Shown here in pieces: positions 11,217 to 21,984 of a stretch of 64,000 nt of DNA (the first letter of the stretch is position 1; each line of letters starts with the position of its first letter). The translations under genes and the position numbers were made by a program. Origin of the DNA: Ariolimax columbianus (Eukaryota; Mollusca; Gastropoda; Stylommatophora; Arionidae); contig JAVGWX010000004.1 in NCBI GenBank assembly GCA_036924085.1, positions 42,414,793 to 42,478,792 of the forward strand. The letters are read 5' to 3'. The notes beneath the pieces are model-generated. The model was not told where the DNA came from, made no database searches, and saw only the letters and a list, made by a program, of their open reading frames with translations.

Positions 11217-11252
11217 GATTCTTAGAAACAGAAACAGAATATCCCGTGTTAA

Positions 11253-11920
11253 CTTAACTTAACGTCTTTATACTGGTTTAGAAGACACTGCAGAGTCCGT
11301 ATACAACCAGTTACATTTACATCACCTTGCTCGAAAAGCTATGCGCATCCAGTTTATTCTTAAATGCATTAACTGTCACTGCCTCCACTACCTCCCCTGG
11401 CAATGCATTCCAAGCAGACACCACTCTCTGACTAAAATAAATATTTCCTAATATCTAATCTTGACCTCTCTTTAGTCAGCTTGTAGCTATGCCCTCGTGT
11501 TATTGTGGGTGGCTGTATTTTTTAAAAACTTGTTATATTCTAATTTATCCATTCCTCTGATCATCTTATAAACCTGTATTGTCACCACGAATTCTTCTCT
11601 CTTCGAGACACTGTAGGCAGGTTTTTCTGAGTCGTTCCTCATAACTGTAATTCTGGAATCCCACTATCATCTTTGTCGCTCTTTTTTGTATTCTTTCCAG
11701 CATGTTTATATCCCCTCTATGATAAGGACTCCACACCTGTACGCTGTACTCCAATCTAGGACTAACCAAAGCTTTATACAGTTTGACGATCACTTCCTTG
11801 CTCCTATGTTTAATATTTCTTTTTATCATACCTAACATTGCATTTGCCTTTTTCACTGCTACCTTAACTTGCTCACTCACCTTTCCTGTATGATCTATTA
11901 TAACCCCTAGGTCCCTAGGT
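11253..11920 (-). mobile_element. TTAAG-tailed LINE, 3' fragment
   Basis: The minus strand encodes the RT C-terminal part: MSEQVKVAVKKANAMLGMIK, KHRSKEVIVKLYKALVSPRL, EYSVQVWSPYHRGDINMLER, QKRATKMIVGFQNYSYEERL. It continues through a diverged SRLDIR-like box to a 3' end with GTTAAGTTAAGTTA (opposite strand of 11253-11265). The family matches the copies at 17595-18672, 31078-31624, 43682-44036, 50428-50648, 53830-54990 and 59965-61146. Jockey/CR1-like APE LINEs are the closest group I know. Confidence 0.88.
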
Positions 11921-12955
11921 GTTGTATAGAACTAAGTGTTTGTCCAGCGATGAGGTTCAGGTGTAAAATTTCAATAATCTCAGTTGAGATCTATTTACAT
12001 TCATAATTTAACAATAGAGAATGACGAAGATTCAGTAAATGCATATTTACTGTAAACTTTTATTATACGCAAAAAATATAAATGTGGTTTCTTTTTTTTG
12101 TTTAATTATTTTTTTAAAATATATCATAAAATATAAAAATAATTACTTTTTACCCAATTAATTAACCGTCGCATAACTTATGTCCTAATTATAGTAAAAT
12201 GTTCGTTTTTTCACATGAATTTAGAGCAAGATCTTGGTTATTATGTTAAATCATCAATTACCTAATTAGTGTAGCTTTCTTCAGTTCCAGATGGGTTTTT
12301 TTCTCTAATTCTCTGTAAAGTAAATATTTGTATTTTTGTTTCCCGCGCATTACCTCTGATTTGCAGACGCGATCGACGAGATATTATTTTTTTTGTAGGG
12401 ACTTGTTCTTTTAAATCGGCGGTCATAAGCAGGGGTGGATAAAACACTAGAAAAATCGGATTTATACCATTAAGATAAGACAAATATTCGCGGATATAAG
12501 ATAGTGCGGATTTTTTCTACACTCAACGAGAATTGACAAAAATACTGCAATTGAATTAAGGTTCAACTATATTAATCCAATTGTGTCAACAATTTACTCT
12601 GACATTAAAAAACAATATAAAGTTACATAAGAGGAAACATTAAAGAGCAGTAGTAAAGCTAATTATATCTTCGTATTGTGGGGAAATATTGTTGAATAAG
12701 TAAAAGTTACGACATTATCCTCACGATATCAACCTTAGTGAAGAATGATACTTCTTACATTTCGGAGAACCGCATTGTGATGGCCTTCTTGTTTTTTTTT
12801 TTGAAAAGCGATTTTAGTCATCTGTTGCAATTCCAGTAATCCTCGCCACGTAGAGCGGGAGTATTACTTTAGTTTTTCTTTAGACTTTTACCATATCGAA
12901 GTTTTCTGTTTCGAGTTGACCTGTAGAGTTGTCCCCCTCTATTTATTTAATAACT
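11921..12955. other. AT-rich unassigned stretch
   Basis: About 1 kb with A/T homopolymers and no convincing coding signal or repeat family. Confidence 0.5.
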
Positions 12956-12959
12956 GTCG

Positions 12960-13190
12960 TCGAACGAGTTTGTTCCCATTGCTGGGGTAGTCGATGGGTT
13001 TTTAGGTTTAGTACTACATGCCGCTTCGCCACTACTGTCGCCACGTCGTGTGCTGGCTATATTTGTTTACTTCACAACCAACAGAGAAATAAGATAGGCC
13101 CCACTGGGTATCCGATACACTACCCTCCCTGTCACCAGGCTGGCATCGAAACCATTCGGCCATGCGCTCCACAGATTCATTCCCGACCAT
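12960..13190 (-). repeat. Interspersed repeat, possible tRNA-derived SINE (pair with 47400-47575)
   Basis: Shares TTCCCATTGCTGGGGTAGTC and GTGTGCTGGCTATATTTGTT-type blocks with 47400-47575. On the minus strand the right end reads GGAGCGCATGGCCGAATGGT, which resembles a tRNA A box, so it may be a tRNA-derived SINE. No clear B box was identified. Confidence 0.6.
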
Positions 13191-13579
13191 AAAGTTGAGG
13201 TCGTCACTAGCAATAATAAAGATATAATTATCTGCACGAGATACCTTTAGTTTTGTCTTGCCATTTCTTTGAAAGTGGTATTTCAATGTTTTAAATGTTT
13301 TGTTTGTTTTATGATTTTTGTGTATGCGCACCTTTGGCTGTGCGTGCCTTGCACCGTATTGCGATTTCATACAGGGATAGAACATTGTTGAACAGGGGAT
13401 AATCTGATCGGCTGATCGGACCACCACCCCGTCCATCGTATTTTAGTCCCCACAGCTTTAGTGGGCAGCGTGGGCAAGGGGTGAAACTCGATTTCACAAT
13501 CATAACGCAACGAATGCAAATTAAGGCCCTGTTAGAAGATAGTGAGAACTTTTCTTTGTAGAATCGCTTCTCCACATTC

Positions 13580-13692
13580 AGAAAATAATGGCAATCTACC
13601 GTATTACACACCTGCCAAGAAACTTATAACAGCCAAATTGGTTGGCCAGTTGTAAGAGCGACGTTCTGAAAAGGACATGCTACTTACGTCTT
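13580..13692. repeat. Dispersed repeat (pair with 27130-27243)
   Basis: About 113 bp shared with 27130-27243, including CCAAGAAACTTATAACAGCC and GACATGCTACTTAC. No coding potential or structural class recognised. Confidence 0.75.
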
Positions 13693-13789
13693 TTTTTTTT
13701 TTACAGCTTCACGACAATCTAAGGGAAGGGGGCTCAGTTGGGTCATGATTTCCAAGTGGCACCGCCTATTCCTTGTTTTTCTTTGTTTG

Positions 13790-14035
13790 TTTTTTTGCGT
13801 CCGCCTTATTTCTCTATTCGCCAAGGCGGTGTGCGTTGCAAGGTGGTTTTTATTTAGCGCCTGTTGGCCCAGTGTATCCGACTACAGCACGCATTTTATG
13901 TAAGGGTCTGCTTCCTCCTGCATTTTCTAAGGGTTTGGTTCCCCGGGGTAACGGCCGGTGCTGTGATAGGGATCGAACCCAGCACCTTAGGATTGTGAGC
14001 TGTGTCACTTATCCACTAGCCCACGCCGTCCTCTC
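13790..14035 (-). mobile_element. tRNA-derived SINE, family T1
   Basis: On the minus strand the head (14032 downwards) carries GGGCTAGTGG, an A-box-like motif, and then GCTGGGTTCGATCCC, containing a perfect B-box GGTTCGATCCC. These are the internal Pol III promoter elements of tRNA genes and tRNA-derived SINEs. The body (GCAGGAGGAAGCAGACCC, TGCGTGCTGTAGTCGGATAC) is shared with 21060-21297, 30545-30757 and 63305-63540. It is about 240 bp and too long and unlike a cloverleaf to be a functional tRNA. Confidence 0.92.
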
Positions 14036-14199
14036 ATTTTTGTTTATTTCTGGTGGTTTTAAAAATTGTATTCATCATTGAATAGTATGTCATTTGCAAA
14101 ACGTCCCTTTCGTAGCAGCCGATCCGTAAAACTCTTAGACTTTGATTAGCTATCCCGCCTTTTACCGATGTCCTCATAATCTATTGAATGGCATGTGTC

Positions 14200-14660
14200 C
14201 ATCTTCTTCTCGGGCTGCCTCTGCCTCGCTTTCCAGATTCCGTTTGTTCCAGTCTATATAAAGCAGGTGGCTGGCTGGAGCAACTTATCCATAAAGTGTC
14301 TACCAAGAGGCAAAAACTATCATCCCCTATTGTACAACTCAACGTGGAAAAAAGACATGTTCTTTAGCAATAGACTGGATCCAATCACCAGCTCCACAGA
14401 CACCAAAGAAACCAGACTATTGGGGCAGGTACATCGGCTCAAGATATCACATACAAGTGAAACCGGAGTCCAGGTCCCCCCCCCCCCCCTTCCGAACATA
14501 TCCATCAAGATCTGTCCAGTATACAGGGATCTACAATGTCAAACCTGGTCAGAGGAAACCGAGCTGTAGATAAGATGTGGTGCTGTCACCCGGACTTGGA
14601 AAGGACTGTGTACTTCTTCCTAGCAAAGAGACTACATATCTAGCATGACCAAAAAGCATG
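14200..14660 (+). mobile_element. RNase H-type LINE, 3' end
   Basis: Same subfamily as 7258-8110. It encodes RLKISHTSE, then after a C run (about 14477-14489) CPVYRDLQCQTWSEETEL and, frame-shifted, a HDQK block. No intact RNase H domain remains. It runs directly into the long AAG repeat at 14667-14755, which is best read as the expanded 3' tail. Confidence 0.7.
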
Positions 14661-14666
14661 AACACA

Positions 14667-14755
14667 GTAGAAGAAGAAGAAGAAGAAGAAGAAGAAGAAG
14701 AAGAAGAAGAAGAAGAAAAAGAAGAAGACGAAGAAGAAAAAGAAGAAGAAGAAGG
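14667..14755. repeat. (AAG)n microsatellite, expanded LINE tail
   Basis: About 89 bases of AAG with a few AAA and GAC interruptions. It follows the LINE 3' end at 14200-14660. The Arg-rich and Leu-rich open frames across it are repeat artefacts. Confidence 0.93.
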
Positions 14756-15000
14756 GATGTTTTCATGGCAACCTGGCTAACGAGGTCAATGATCGACGTG
14801 ACCATTGCAGAAGTGAGCGAAACATAGTTGAAGCCAAGAATAGCACAACCACCTGGAGCACCCCGATCCACCTTCATCAGTACGCTAGGTATGTGAGGAA
14901 AGCTACTGCGACCCGCCATTTAACGCCCTTTTCATGGCGCACAAAGTAGAAATCTTATTCATTATGGGCAATCAACAACAACGACAATATACTAAGTGTT
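14756..15000 (+). mobile_element. Core-SINE, type C, 5'-truncated
   Basis: It begins inside the element at TGTTTTCATGGCAACCTGGC and keeps the 3' module: GCCAAGAATAGCACAACC, GCCATTTAACGCCC, CTTATTCATTATGGGCAATC and a CAACAACAACGACAA tail. The core region proper is missing. Confidence 0.85.
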
Positions 15001-15009
15001 CATATTTTG

Positions 15010-16600
15010 AGTGGAACAACAGAAAATTCCACTTTAAAAATACATAAATGATATAGTCACACAGTTATTCTGTTGTACTGTGTTAAGCAGAATCGACATC
15101 ACTGCAGTCCAGACAGATCCATAGGTGTCGATTCTCTCTCAGAAAATTACAATTAGTATGGATACTGGGGGTGACTGCTGTTTGTACACACTCCACCGTC
15201 GAATCAGGTGATGTTGCGCATTCAAAGAACGAATGACTTTAGCCTCATGCAGTATGTGGATCGATAATTCTTTATGTTCATCATTCTATAAAACTGCTTT
15301 GAACTTTTTTTTGATCAGTCACAACTGATAACTGTCCTAAAGTTTTTCTGCAGTTAATTATAAACGATTTCGAAGAAGCAATTAGAGATATAAACATAAC
15401 TTTCATATATTGAAATCCTCTTTTTCTTAAAAGCTTGGTAAGCGATAGACAAAGCAACAAACTTCCTCCATCTGACTAGGTCTGGTGGTCCCCAACTTCG
15501 TCTTTCATTTAATTGCACCATCAGAAACTCAACCAAATCCAATCCCGAAAAAGCTTTACCATGTTGGTGTTGGAATCAACTTAGGGGCGGAAACGTGTCA
15601 TGTCATAATCTCCCTTAGCAAAGTTAGATGAAGCGCCATTTTGTTCACATACATGTTCAAGATTTGCTGTCAAGTTTTAAGTTGTCCACTGATATTCAGT
15701 AGTTTATTAGTTTTATTGTTTGTTAAAAAATGGTATAAGAACTCGGTAAATAAGATTTTGGAAGGATAAGATGTACATTTAATAAGCAAACTTCTACAAC
15801 TATAACAAATCAGGGAGACTACTCTCGGCATTGGAACGTTACTCTGGATTTCAGTTGTTCTTGCTCAACAAAACACTGGCGATCTGAAATAGGCCTAATT
15901 CGTTACTGTGAAACAAGAAAGTTTGATATGTGTAAAAGATCAGAGTTTATAACTTATTAGCAATTCGCACTGTAATAACCAAACAGTGTTCCTTTAGTGT
16001 AGATGAAATTACGTTGACAGCGAATCGAAAACAGAAATCTTTTGTTAGATTAACTCTCAAGTCAATGAATAACACCACCACCGTCCAATGATGGCGGCAT
16101 AGAGTATAGAGCTTGTGACTTATTTTCATTTCTTTAGAAAAATTGTGGTCATAAATAAACTGTTTAATTTTGCAACAATCTACAGTTGATTCTGTGGCAA
16201 CTTTATAAGAAAGGCCACCTAAAAACTCGAAGGACGAACCTAAAAATTGGAACTTGAAATATCAGGACATTGAACATAACTGATAACATATTACTAATAC
16301 TAATAGTAATACTAGTTTAGTAGTTACATACATAGTAACATACTTTACATATTACAAATTAGTTAGAAGACTGGATTAAAAGTCTGGATTTGAGTCCAGT
16401 TTAATTCGATTGTCCTTAGTATATTGAATGTGGGGGAGACAAGACTAACATATGTCAGATAGGTGAGGAAAGAGCAATATACATTTATAAATTCAGGATG
16501 AATAAATACTGAATGGGGAGTAGAGGAACATTTATTTAAAATTTAAACAATCAACTTGAAATATATTAAATTATTATATGTGTGGCTATTGGGCACAACA
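15010..16600. other. Unassigned, AT-rich
   Basis: About 1.6 kb without a recognised gene or repeat. Short open frames have no family resemblance. Confidence 0.5.
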
Positions 16601-17594
16601 CAATGATGAAGCTGAGGACTAGACCATTCATTAGATATTGTCATGTCATTTACCAATATATGCACCAGCTCAAGAATGCAGGGATAGAGATAAAGAAAAA
16701 CAATTATGAAAGCTTACAACATACCCTCTACTGATTTTCTTATACTATAAGTTATAGTAATGGGAGATATGAACTCCAAAATAGGGAAAAGAAAAATATA
16801 GTTAGACACTTTAGACCGGGAAAAAGAAATTACTGAGGAGAATGGCGCATACATTTTTGTGAAGAAATTAGTTATGTCCAAGAAGATTATACATGTGGAA
16901 AAGGCAAGCGATGTAGTAAGAAATCAGATTGACTGTATTATTGTAAAGGAAAGAATAAAAATTGGTGTCACAATGACAAATGCCTATCCAGGCACAAACA
17001 TAAATTCCGATCACAATCCTGTACTGATTAAAATAACCATCATATTGAAAAATATACAAAGAAGCCTCAAATAAATATATCACTAATATCAGTTTTAAAG
17101 CAGTCAGACATTAAACAGAAATCCTTGTAGAAGCCAAAAATAAATATGATAACCTACTGTCAGGAAGAATGGAACAGTAATAAATAGAAAGTCCAGAAGA
17201 GAATGTAAGCATTAAATGGGACTGTCTAAAAGCAAGCACACAAGCATCAAATAAAACTCTATAAGAGTTTAAGAGAAATTAAGTATGGATGACAGATGAC
17301 ATCTTAAGCGAAAGAATCGGAGCAAAAAAAATTTCAGAATATTGGGTATTGGAAAAAGCAATATATAATATGTGCCAACATGCTAGTGAACAGTGGAAAG
17401 AACCAATATGCAAGATAATAAAAGACATGGGAAAGAAATACATGAGTGCTATGCATGCAGAAATAAGGCATATTTCAAACATGACAAAGCTAGCTCAAGG
17501 GGGAGAATATGTCAAAAACAAAAATGGGTCATCTTACTTGATGGGAAAGATATATCAAACACGTGAGCGGAATAATTAATTGAACCGTTTTACA

Positions 17595-18672
17595 ACAAAG
17601 TTTGGGAAGTTGCAATCACATAGAATAGATGGCAGAGTTTCCAATTGGATAGAAAATTGGTTAAAGGGCAGAAGGCAGATAGTCAGCATAAATAAAGAGT
17701 ACTCTGATTGGTGGGATGTAATAAGTGGAGTGCCTCAGGGATCGGTATTGGGACCAATTTTGTTCTTGATATATATAAATGATTTCGATATTGAAATTGG
17801 ATCCATGATTGCAAAATTCGTGGATGACACAAAATTATGGGGCAGGGTCTCTTCTCCGGCAGAGGTGGATCTATTGAGATTGGATTTAGCTGCGATTCAT
17901 AAATAGTCTGTGAGCTGTGAGAAAAAGTTTAATGTAGAAAAATGTAGTCATCCACATTGGAAGATCCAATAAGGATTATAATTACATCATGAGAGTGAAC
18001 AATGTTAGACAGATAGAAAAGGAAAGGGACCTAAATGGTATAATAGATTATACAGGTAAGATGCAAGAACAAGTCCAGGTGGCAGTGAAAAAGGCTAATA
18101 TAATGGTGGATATGATTAAAAGAAACACTACTCATAGGAGTAAGGAAATTTTAGTCAAACTATATAAATCATTGGTGAGACCTAAATTGGAGTACTGTAT
18201 TCAGGAGTGGAGTCCTTATCACAGAGTGGATATAGACATGATAGAAAGGATACAAAGAAGAGCTACAAAAATGATCGTGGGATTCCAGAATTATAGTTAT
18301 GAGGAGACTTAGAAAAACTGGTCTACGGTTTCTAGAACAGAAAAGAATTCGAGATGGCTTAATACAAGTTTATAAATTAATCAATGGAAAGGATAATTTA
18401 GACTATACCAAGTTTTTTAAAGTTCAACCAGCTACAAGAACTAGAGGTCACAGCCTCAAATTATTTAAAGACAGGTCTAGATTAGATATTAGGAGAGTTT
18501 TTTTAGTCAGAGAGTGGTGAATGATTAGAATGCATTGCCACAAGATATGGTAGAGGCATGGTCAGTTAATGCATTCAAAAATAGATTGGATGATCACAGT
18601 TATTTTAGTAGCGAGTTGGATAAACTGGTTGTTTACAGACTAAAGCCTTCTAAACCAGTGTAAGTTAAGTTA
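17595..18672 (+). mobile_element. TTAAG-tailed LINE fragment nested in an older LINE
   Basis: It encodes RT blocks of the TTAAG family: GRVSNWIENWLKGRRQI, SGVPQGSVLGPILFLIYIND, FVDDTKLW (palm motif, with the usual A replaced by V), then EQVQVAVKKANIMVDMIKR and TKMIVGFQNYSYEE, and SRLDIRRVFLV. Its 3' end is CCAGTGTAAGTTAAGTTA. It sits exactly between the linker and the RT start of the older LINE. Frameshifts at about 17906 and 18300 inactivate it. Confidence 0.88.
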
Positions 18673-20002
18673 GTAGAGATAGCAAACCAGTACAATTTAA
18701 TAATCATGACACCACCATTTTCAGATCAGAAGTGGTCAAAACAATAAACAATATGAGCATGGGGAAAGCAACTGCCATGAACACAATACATATAGCAATG
18801 ATAGAGGCTTTTGAGGAATTTGGTGTAGATAAAATCACTGATCTGTGTAATGACATCCGCAGTACAGGATCTATACAGAGTAGTCTGATTACATCAGTCT
18901 TTATAACACTCGTGCAGCCAATGTTCAGATTTTAGAACAATCATCCTGATGAGTATTAAGATACTGCTCAGAATTATGTAGGAGTGAACTAGGCATAGAG
19001 TAGACCAGGGGTAACACATTTGTTTCTGATCTAGGCACCAGGTGAAAAATGTAGGAGCTAGGTATAATTCTGGATGAAAAGTTCTTAATGGATGACAGAG
19101 GGGATGCGAGAATTGTTCTTATAAAAATTAATTTTAAATGTGCAAATTTTATTTTCAGAGCAATACCTATTTTTGCTATTTCTTATTTGTGTTATGCTTT
19201 CTCTCCTCGTAACATGATGCTGGAAATCTGGCCTTGAAAGTCAGTAGAAATTATGGGGGAAGATATTATATTTTGTGTCCCCTAAAACTGAAAGGGGGAA
19301 ATTGTGTGATTAAATACAACACAAGTCTAGAAATATTAGACACCACAACAACATTTCTATGTGCCATGACACCCGGAATTTGTCATGTCCTGGAGCAGAC
19401 AATAAGGTTCCGGATGAACAATATGGATTTCAGCAGCAGAAACAATATTCTATATGAGGACACTAGCATAAAAATATCTAGAAGTTTTAAAAAGGATTTG
19501 TATTTACTTTAAAGCTGCAGAAAGGCCTTTGACAAAGTCAACATAAGAAAGTAATTACATGTCTGGAAACCATAGGTATAGATAGAGAAAAGATACAAGC
19601 ATACTCAAGTCACCTATACTGGACTAAACTGCCATTGTAAGACCTGGCAGACTTTCATCATCGCGTATAGATGTAAAATGAAGAATGCAACAAGGATGTT
19701 CCATTGTCTGTTTAACATTTACACAGAACAGATTTTTCAACAGTTCAAGTAAATGCCGGGACTCATTATTGGTGGAATGTCAATAAATAATCTCAGATAT
19801 CCAGATAACACGTTTCTGTGAACTGAAAGCGAACAAGAACTACAGTAAAAAAAACACCAGAAGTCAGGTGTATGGATTGGACATTAACACTATGAAAACT
19901 AAAACTATGATAATTAGCAAAGTAGACTACAAATCTACTCTACAAATGAAAATAGATGGTCAAATACTAGAACAGGACAAGAGCTTCCTCTATCTTGGAA
20001 AT

Positions 20003-20354
20003 ATTGAATATTGTTGTTGAATGCCCACAATGAGTAGGATTACTCTTTTGTGCACCCTAGAAAGGATGTTAAGTGGCGGGTTGTCGTAGCTTTCCTCACA
20101 TCCCAAACATGCTGATGAGGATGGACTGGGGTTTCTCCAGGCGGTTGTGCTATGCTTGGCTTCACCTTTGTGTCACTCACTACTACGGGGATCACGTCGA
20201 TCCTTCACCTTTGTTTGCAAGAAAAACAGCCTTTTTCTAGGGAGGATTGCTGGTAAGTCAAGGTGAGGGAGGGTCTTGGCCAGTATATTTTGTGTGACCC
20301 TGACTAACATGCCTGATCAGTATATTTTGCCTGACCAGACGTTAGTCTTCATCC
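20003..20354 (-). mobile_element. Core-SINE, type C, full length with 13-bp TSD
   Basis: CTATCTTGGAAAT occurs at 19990-20002 and 20355-20367, a perfect 13-bp target-site duplication that interrupts the YLGN codons of the old LINE. On the minus strand the SINE begins GATGAAGACTAACGTCTGGT, carries the core (CTGGCCAAGACCCTCCC) and ends GGGCATTCAACAACAA. This gives firm ends for the type C family, about 350 bp. Confidence 0.95.
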
Positions 20355-21059
20355 CTATCTTGGAAATGTAATAACGTGAGATGCTAAATAGAAATCAAGA
20401 AGAGAATGGGAATGGCCAAATCTGTTTTCAACATTCAAACAAGTAACTTATAAATTAAAATGAAAGTGATCAGGTGTTATGTATACTTATCATTACTGTA
20501 TGATGTAGAAACATAGACAATGAACAAACAGTTGGAAAAGATAAATTATGTTTTTGAAATGTGGATATGTAAAAGAATGTGGTGCATTTCGTGGAAAGAA
20601 AAGAAAACAAACAAGAAAGTCTTGGAGAATTTAGGGGTGCAAAGAGAATTGATGAACGAAATCAGAACCAGACAGTTCAGATATTTTGGTCATATCAAAA
20701 CACTGCTGAAAACAATACAGGAAGGAAAGGTGGGGGACAAATATATCATGAGTAAACAATGCTATTCATGGGAGGATAGCATCAAAAGATGGGACAAGGA
20801 AAAGCCTGGCAGATTACACCATCCAGGCAAGAAACAGAATGTTTTAGAGCCATTGCAGCCTAACTTCAATGTTTGGATGACACTTTATCAGAACTAAACA
20901 GTTGATGTGCTTAACAACAAGACTTTACTTACCGTATATGTCCATAAGACATTCTAACTCGACAAGTAATGAACCATCACTGAGACTATATAACTCACTA
21001 TGCCCAAACCTCACCATCGGTTCTATCATCTAATGAGGGAGATAACAGTATGAAAAAAT

Positions 21060-21297
21060 GTTTTGAGTTCGCCTTATTTCTCAATTCCCCAAGATTGTGT
21101 GCGTTGCACTATGTTTTTATTTTGAGCCTGTCGGCCTATTGCATCCGACTGCGGCATGCATTTTATGGAAGGATCTGCTTCCTCCTGCATTTTATAAGGG
21201 TTAATGGGGTAACGGTAGGTGCTGTGATGGGGAACAAACCCAGCACCTTCGGATTGTGAGCCGTGTCACTTAACCACTAGCCCACGCCATACCTTAC
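21060..21297 (-). mobile_element. tRNA-derived SINE, family T1
   Basis: Minus-strand copy of the family at 13790-14035, with a clear A-box-like GGGCTAGTGG near 21285 and a B box damaged to GGGTTTGTTCCCC. Two minor deletions shorten the body. Confidence 0.88.
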
Positions 21298-21299
21298 CG

Positions 21300-21984
21300 A
21301 AAGATGTAACTAGGAACAAAGTCTGAATGCACATAGGGTCAAGCAGAAATTAGAGAAAGTCAATTCATGGAATCAGACCTTCACAACGGCACTATATTGT
21401 TAAAAAGGGAGAATTGAAACGAAACAACCTACAGCTGAGAGGAATTGCTGGAAGCAAAGAATGTTTGTGGCTTAGAATACTGATGAGGAAATTTTGGAGA
21501 CACATTTTTGACAACTTGTAAATGAGTGCTGTGGACCCATCACCAGTGGGGCAATTGTTCATGAACTGGCACACTGTATGTGAAGCAGAGTTTTATCTAA
21601 AGAATATCAACACCATAACAATCTTTGATATGCTGTATGTGATAAAGTAACACTCAATTAACTTGCCAAAACACTTCAGTTGAGTCAAACAAAATTAATT
21701 ACGGTAAGGCACTTCTAGAATAGTATCACTCCTGGGATGGGAAGAAATAGAGCCCCAAAATAAACACATCTTGGAAAAAAGTAATGAAGCTGAGGGCATT
21801 AGTTATTCTTAGAGGTACTCCATAAAGATGTGCAGACCAGAACAAATTGAGCAGCTGTCGTTATGTGTTTATGCCCCAGGTGTGCTATATATATTGCATA
21901 AAGAGAATATGTTCGGATACAAAAAGTACTGTTGAATTTTAGTGCTTGATTTTGCTTGTTACAACTATAAAACTATATTTTCAG
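21300..21984. other. Likely intron or 5' flank of the zinc-finger gene
   Basis: No repeat recognised. It ends with a pyrimidine-containing tract and AG at 21983-21984, a plausible 3' splice site 10 bases before the ATG of the next gene. Confidence 0.45.

Larger units (their letters stand above)
16640..20930 (+). mobile_element. Decayed APE-type LINE (EN + RT) with nested insertions
   Basis: One ancient LINE can be followed in fragments. Endonuclease: MGDMNSKIGK at about 16760, then NQIDCIIVKERIKIG and SDHNPVLIKI (16920-17040), the conserved C-terminal endonuclease blocks. Linker: WMTDDILSERIG (17284) to YLMGKIYQT. Start of RT: SEVVKTINNMSMGKATAMNT and FGVDKITDLCNDIRSTGSI (18730-18900). RT core: ITCLETIGIDREKI (about 19555), GGMSINNLRYPDNTFL where YADD has become YPDN (about 19770-19820), and SFLYLGN (19983-20003). 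C-terminal tail: ETWTMNKQLEKINYVFEMW, RQFRYFGHI and SWEDSIKRWDKE (20510-20800). Stops and frameshifts are numerous. It is interrupted by a TTAAG-LINE, a SINE and about 400 bp of unknown sequence near 18970-19370. Confidence 0.85.

Noticed and set aside
13960..14032. Functional tRNA gene on the minus strand
   Set aside because: A and B boxes are good, but the sequence does not fold as an acceptor-paired cloverleaf and is followed by a body shared with other SINE copies.
14645..14919. Arg-rich and Leu-rich proteins
   Set aside because: Both are translations of the AAG microsatellite and its complement.
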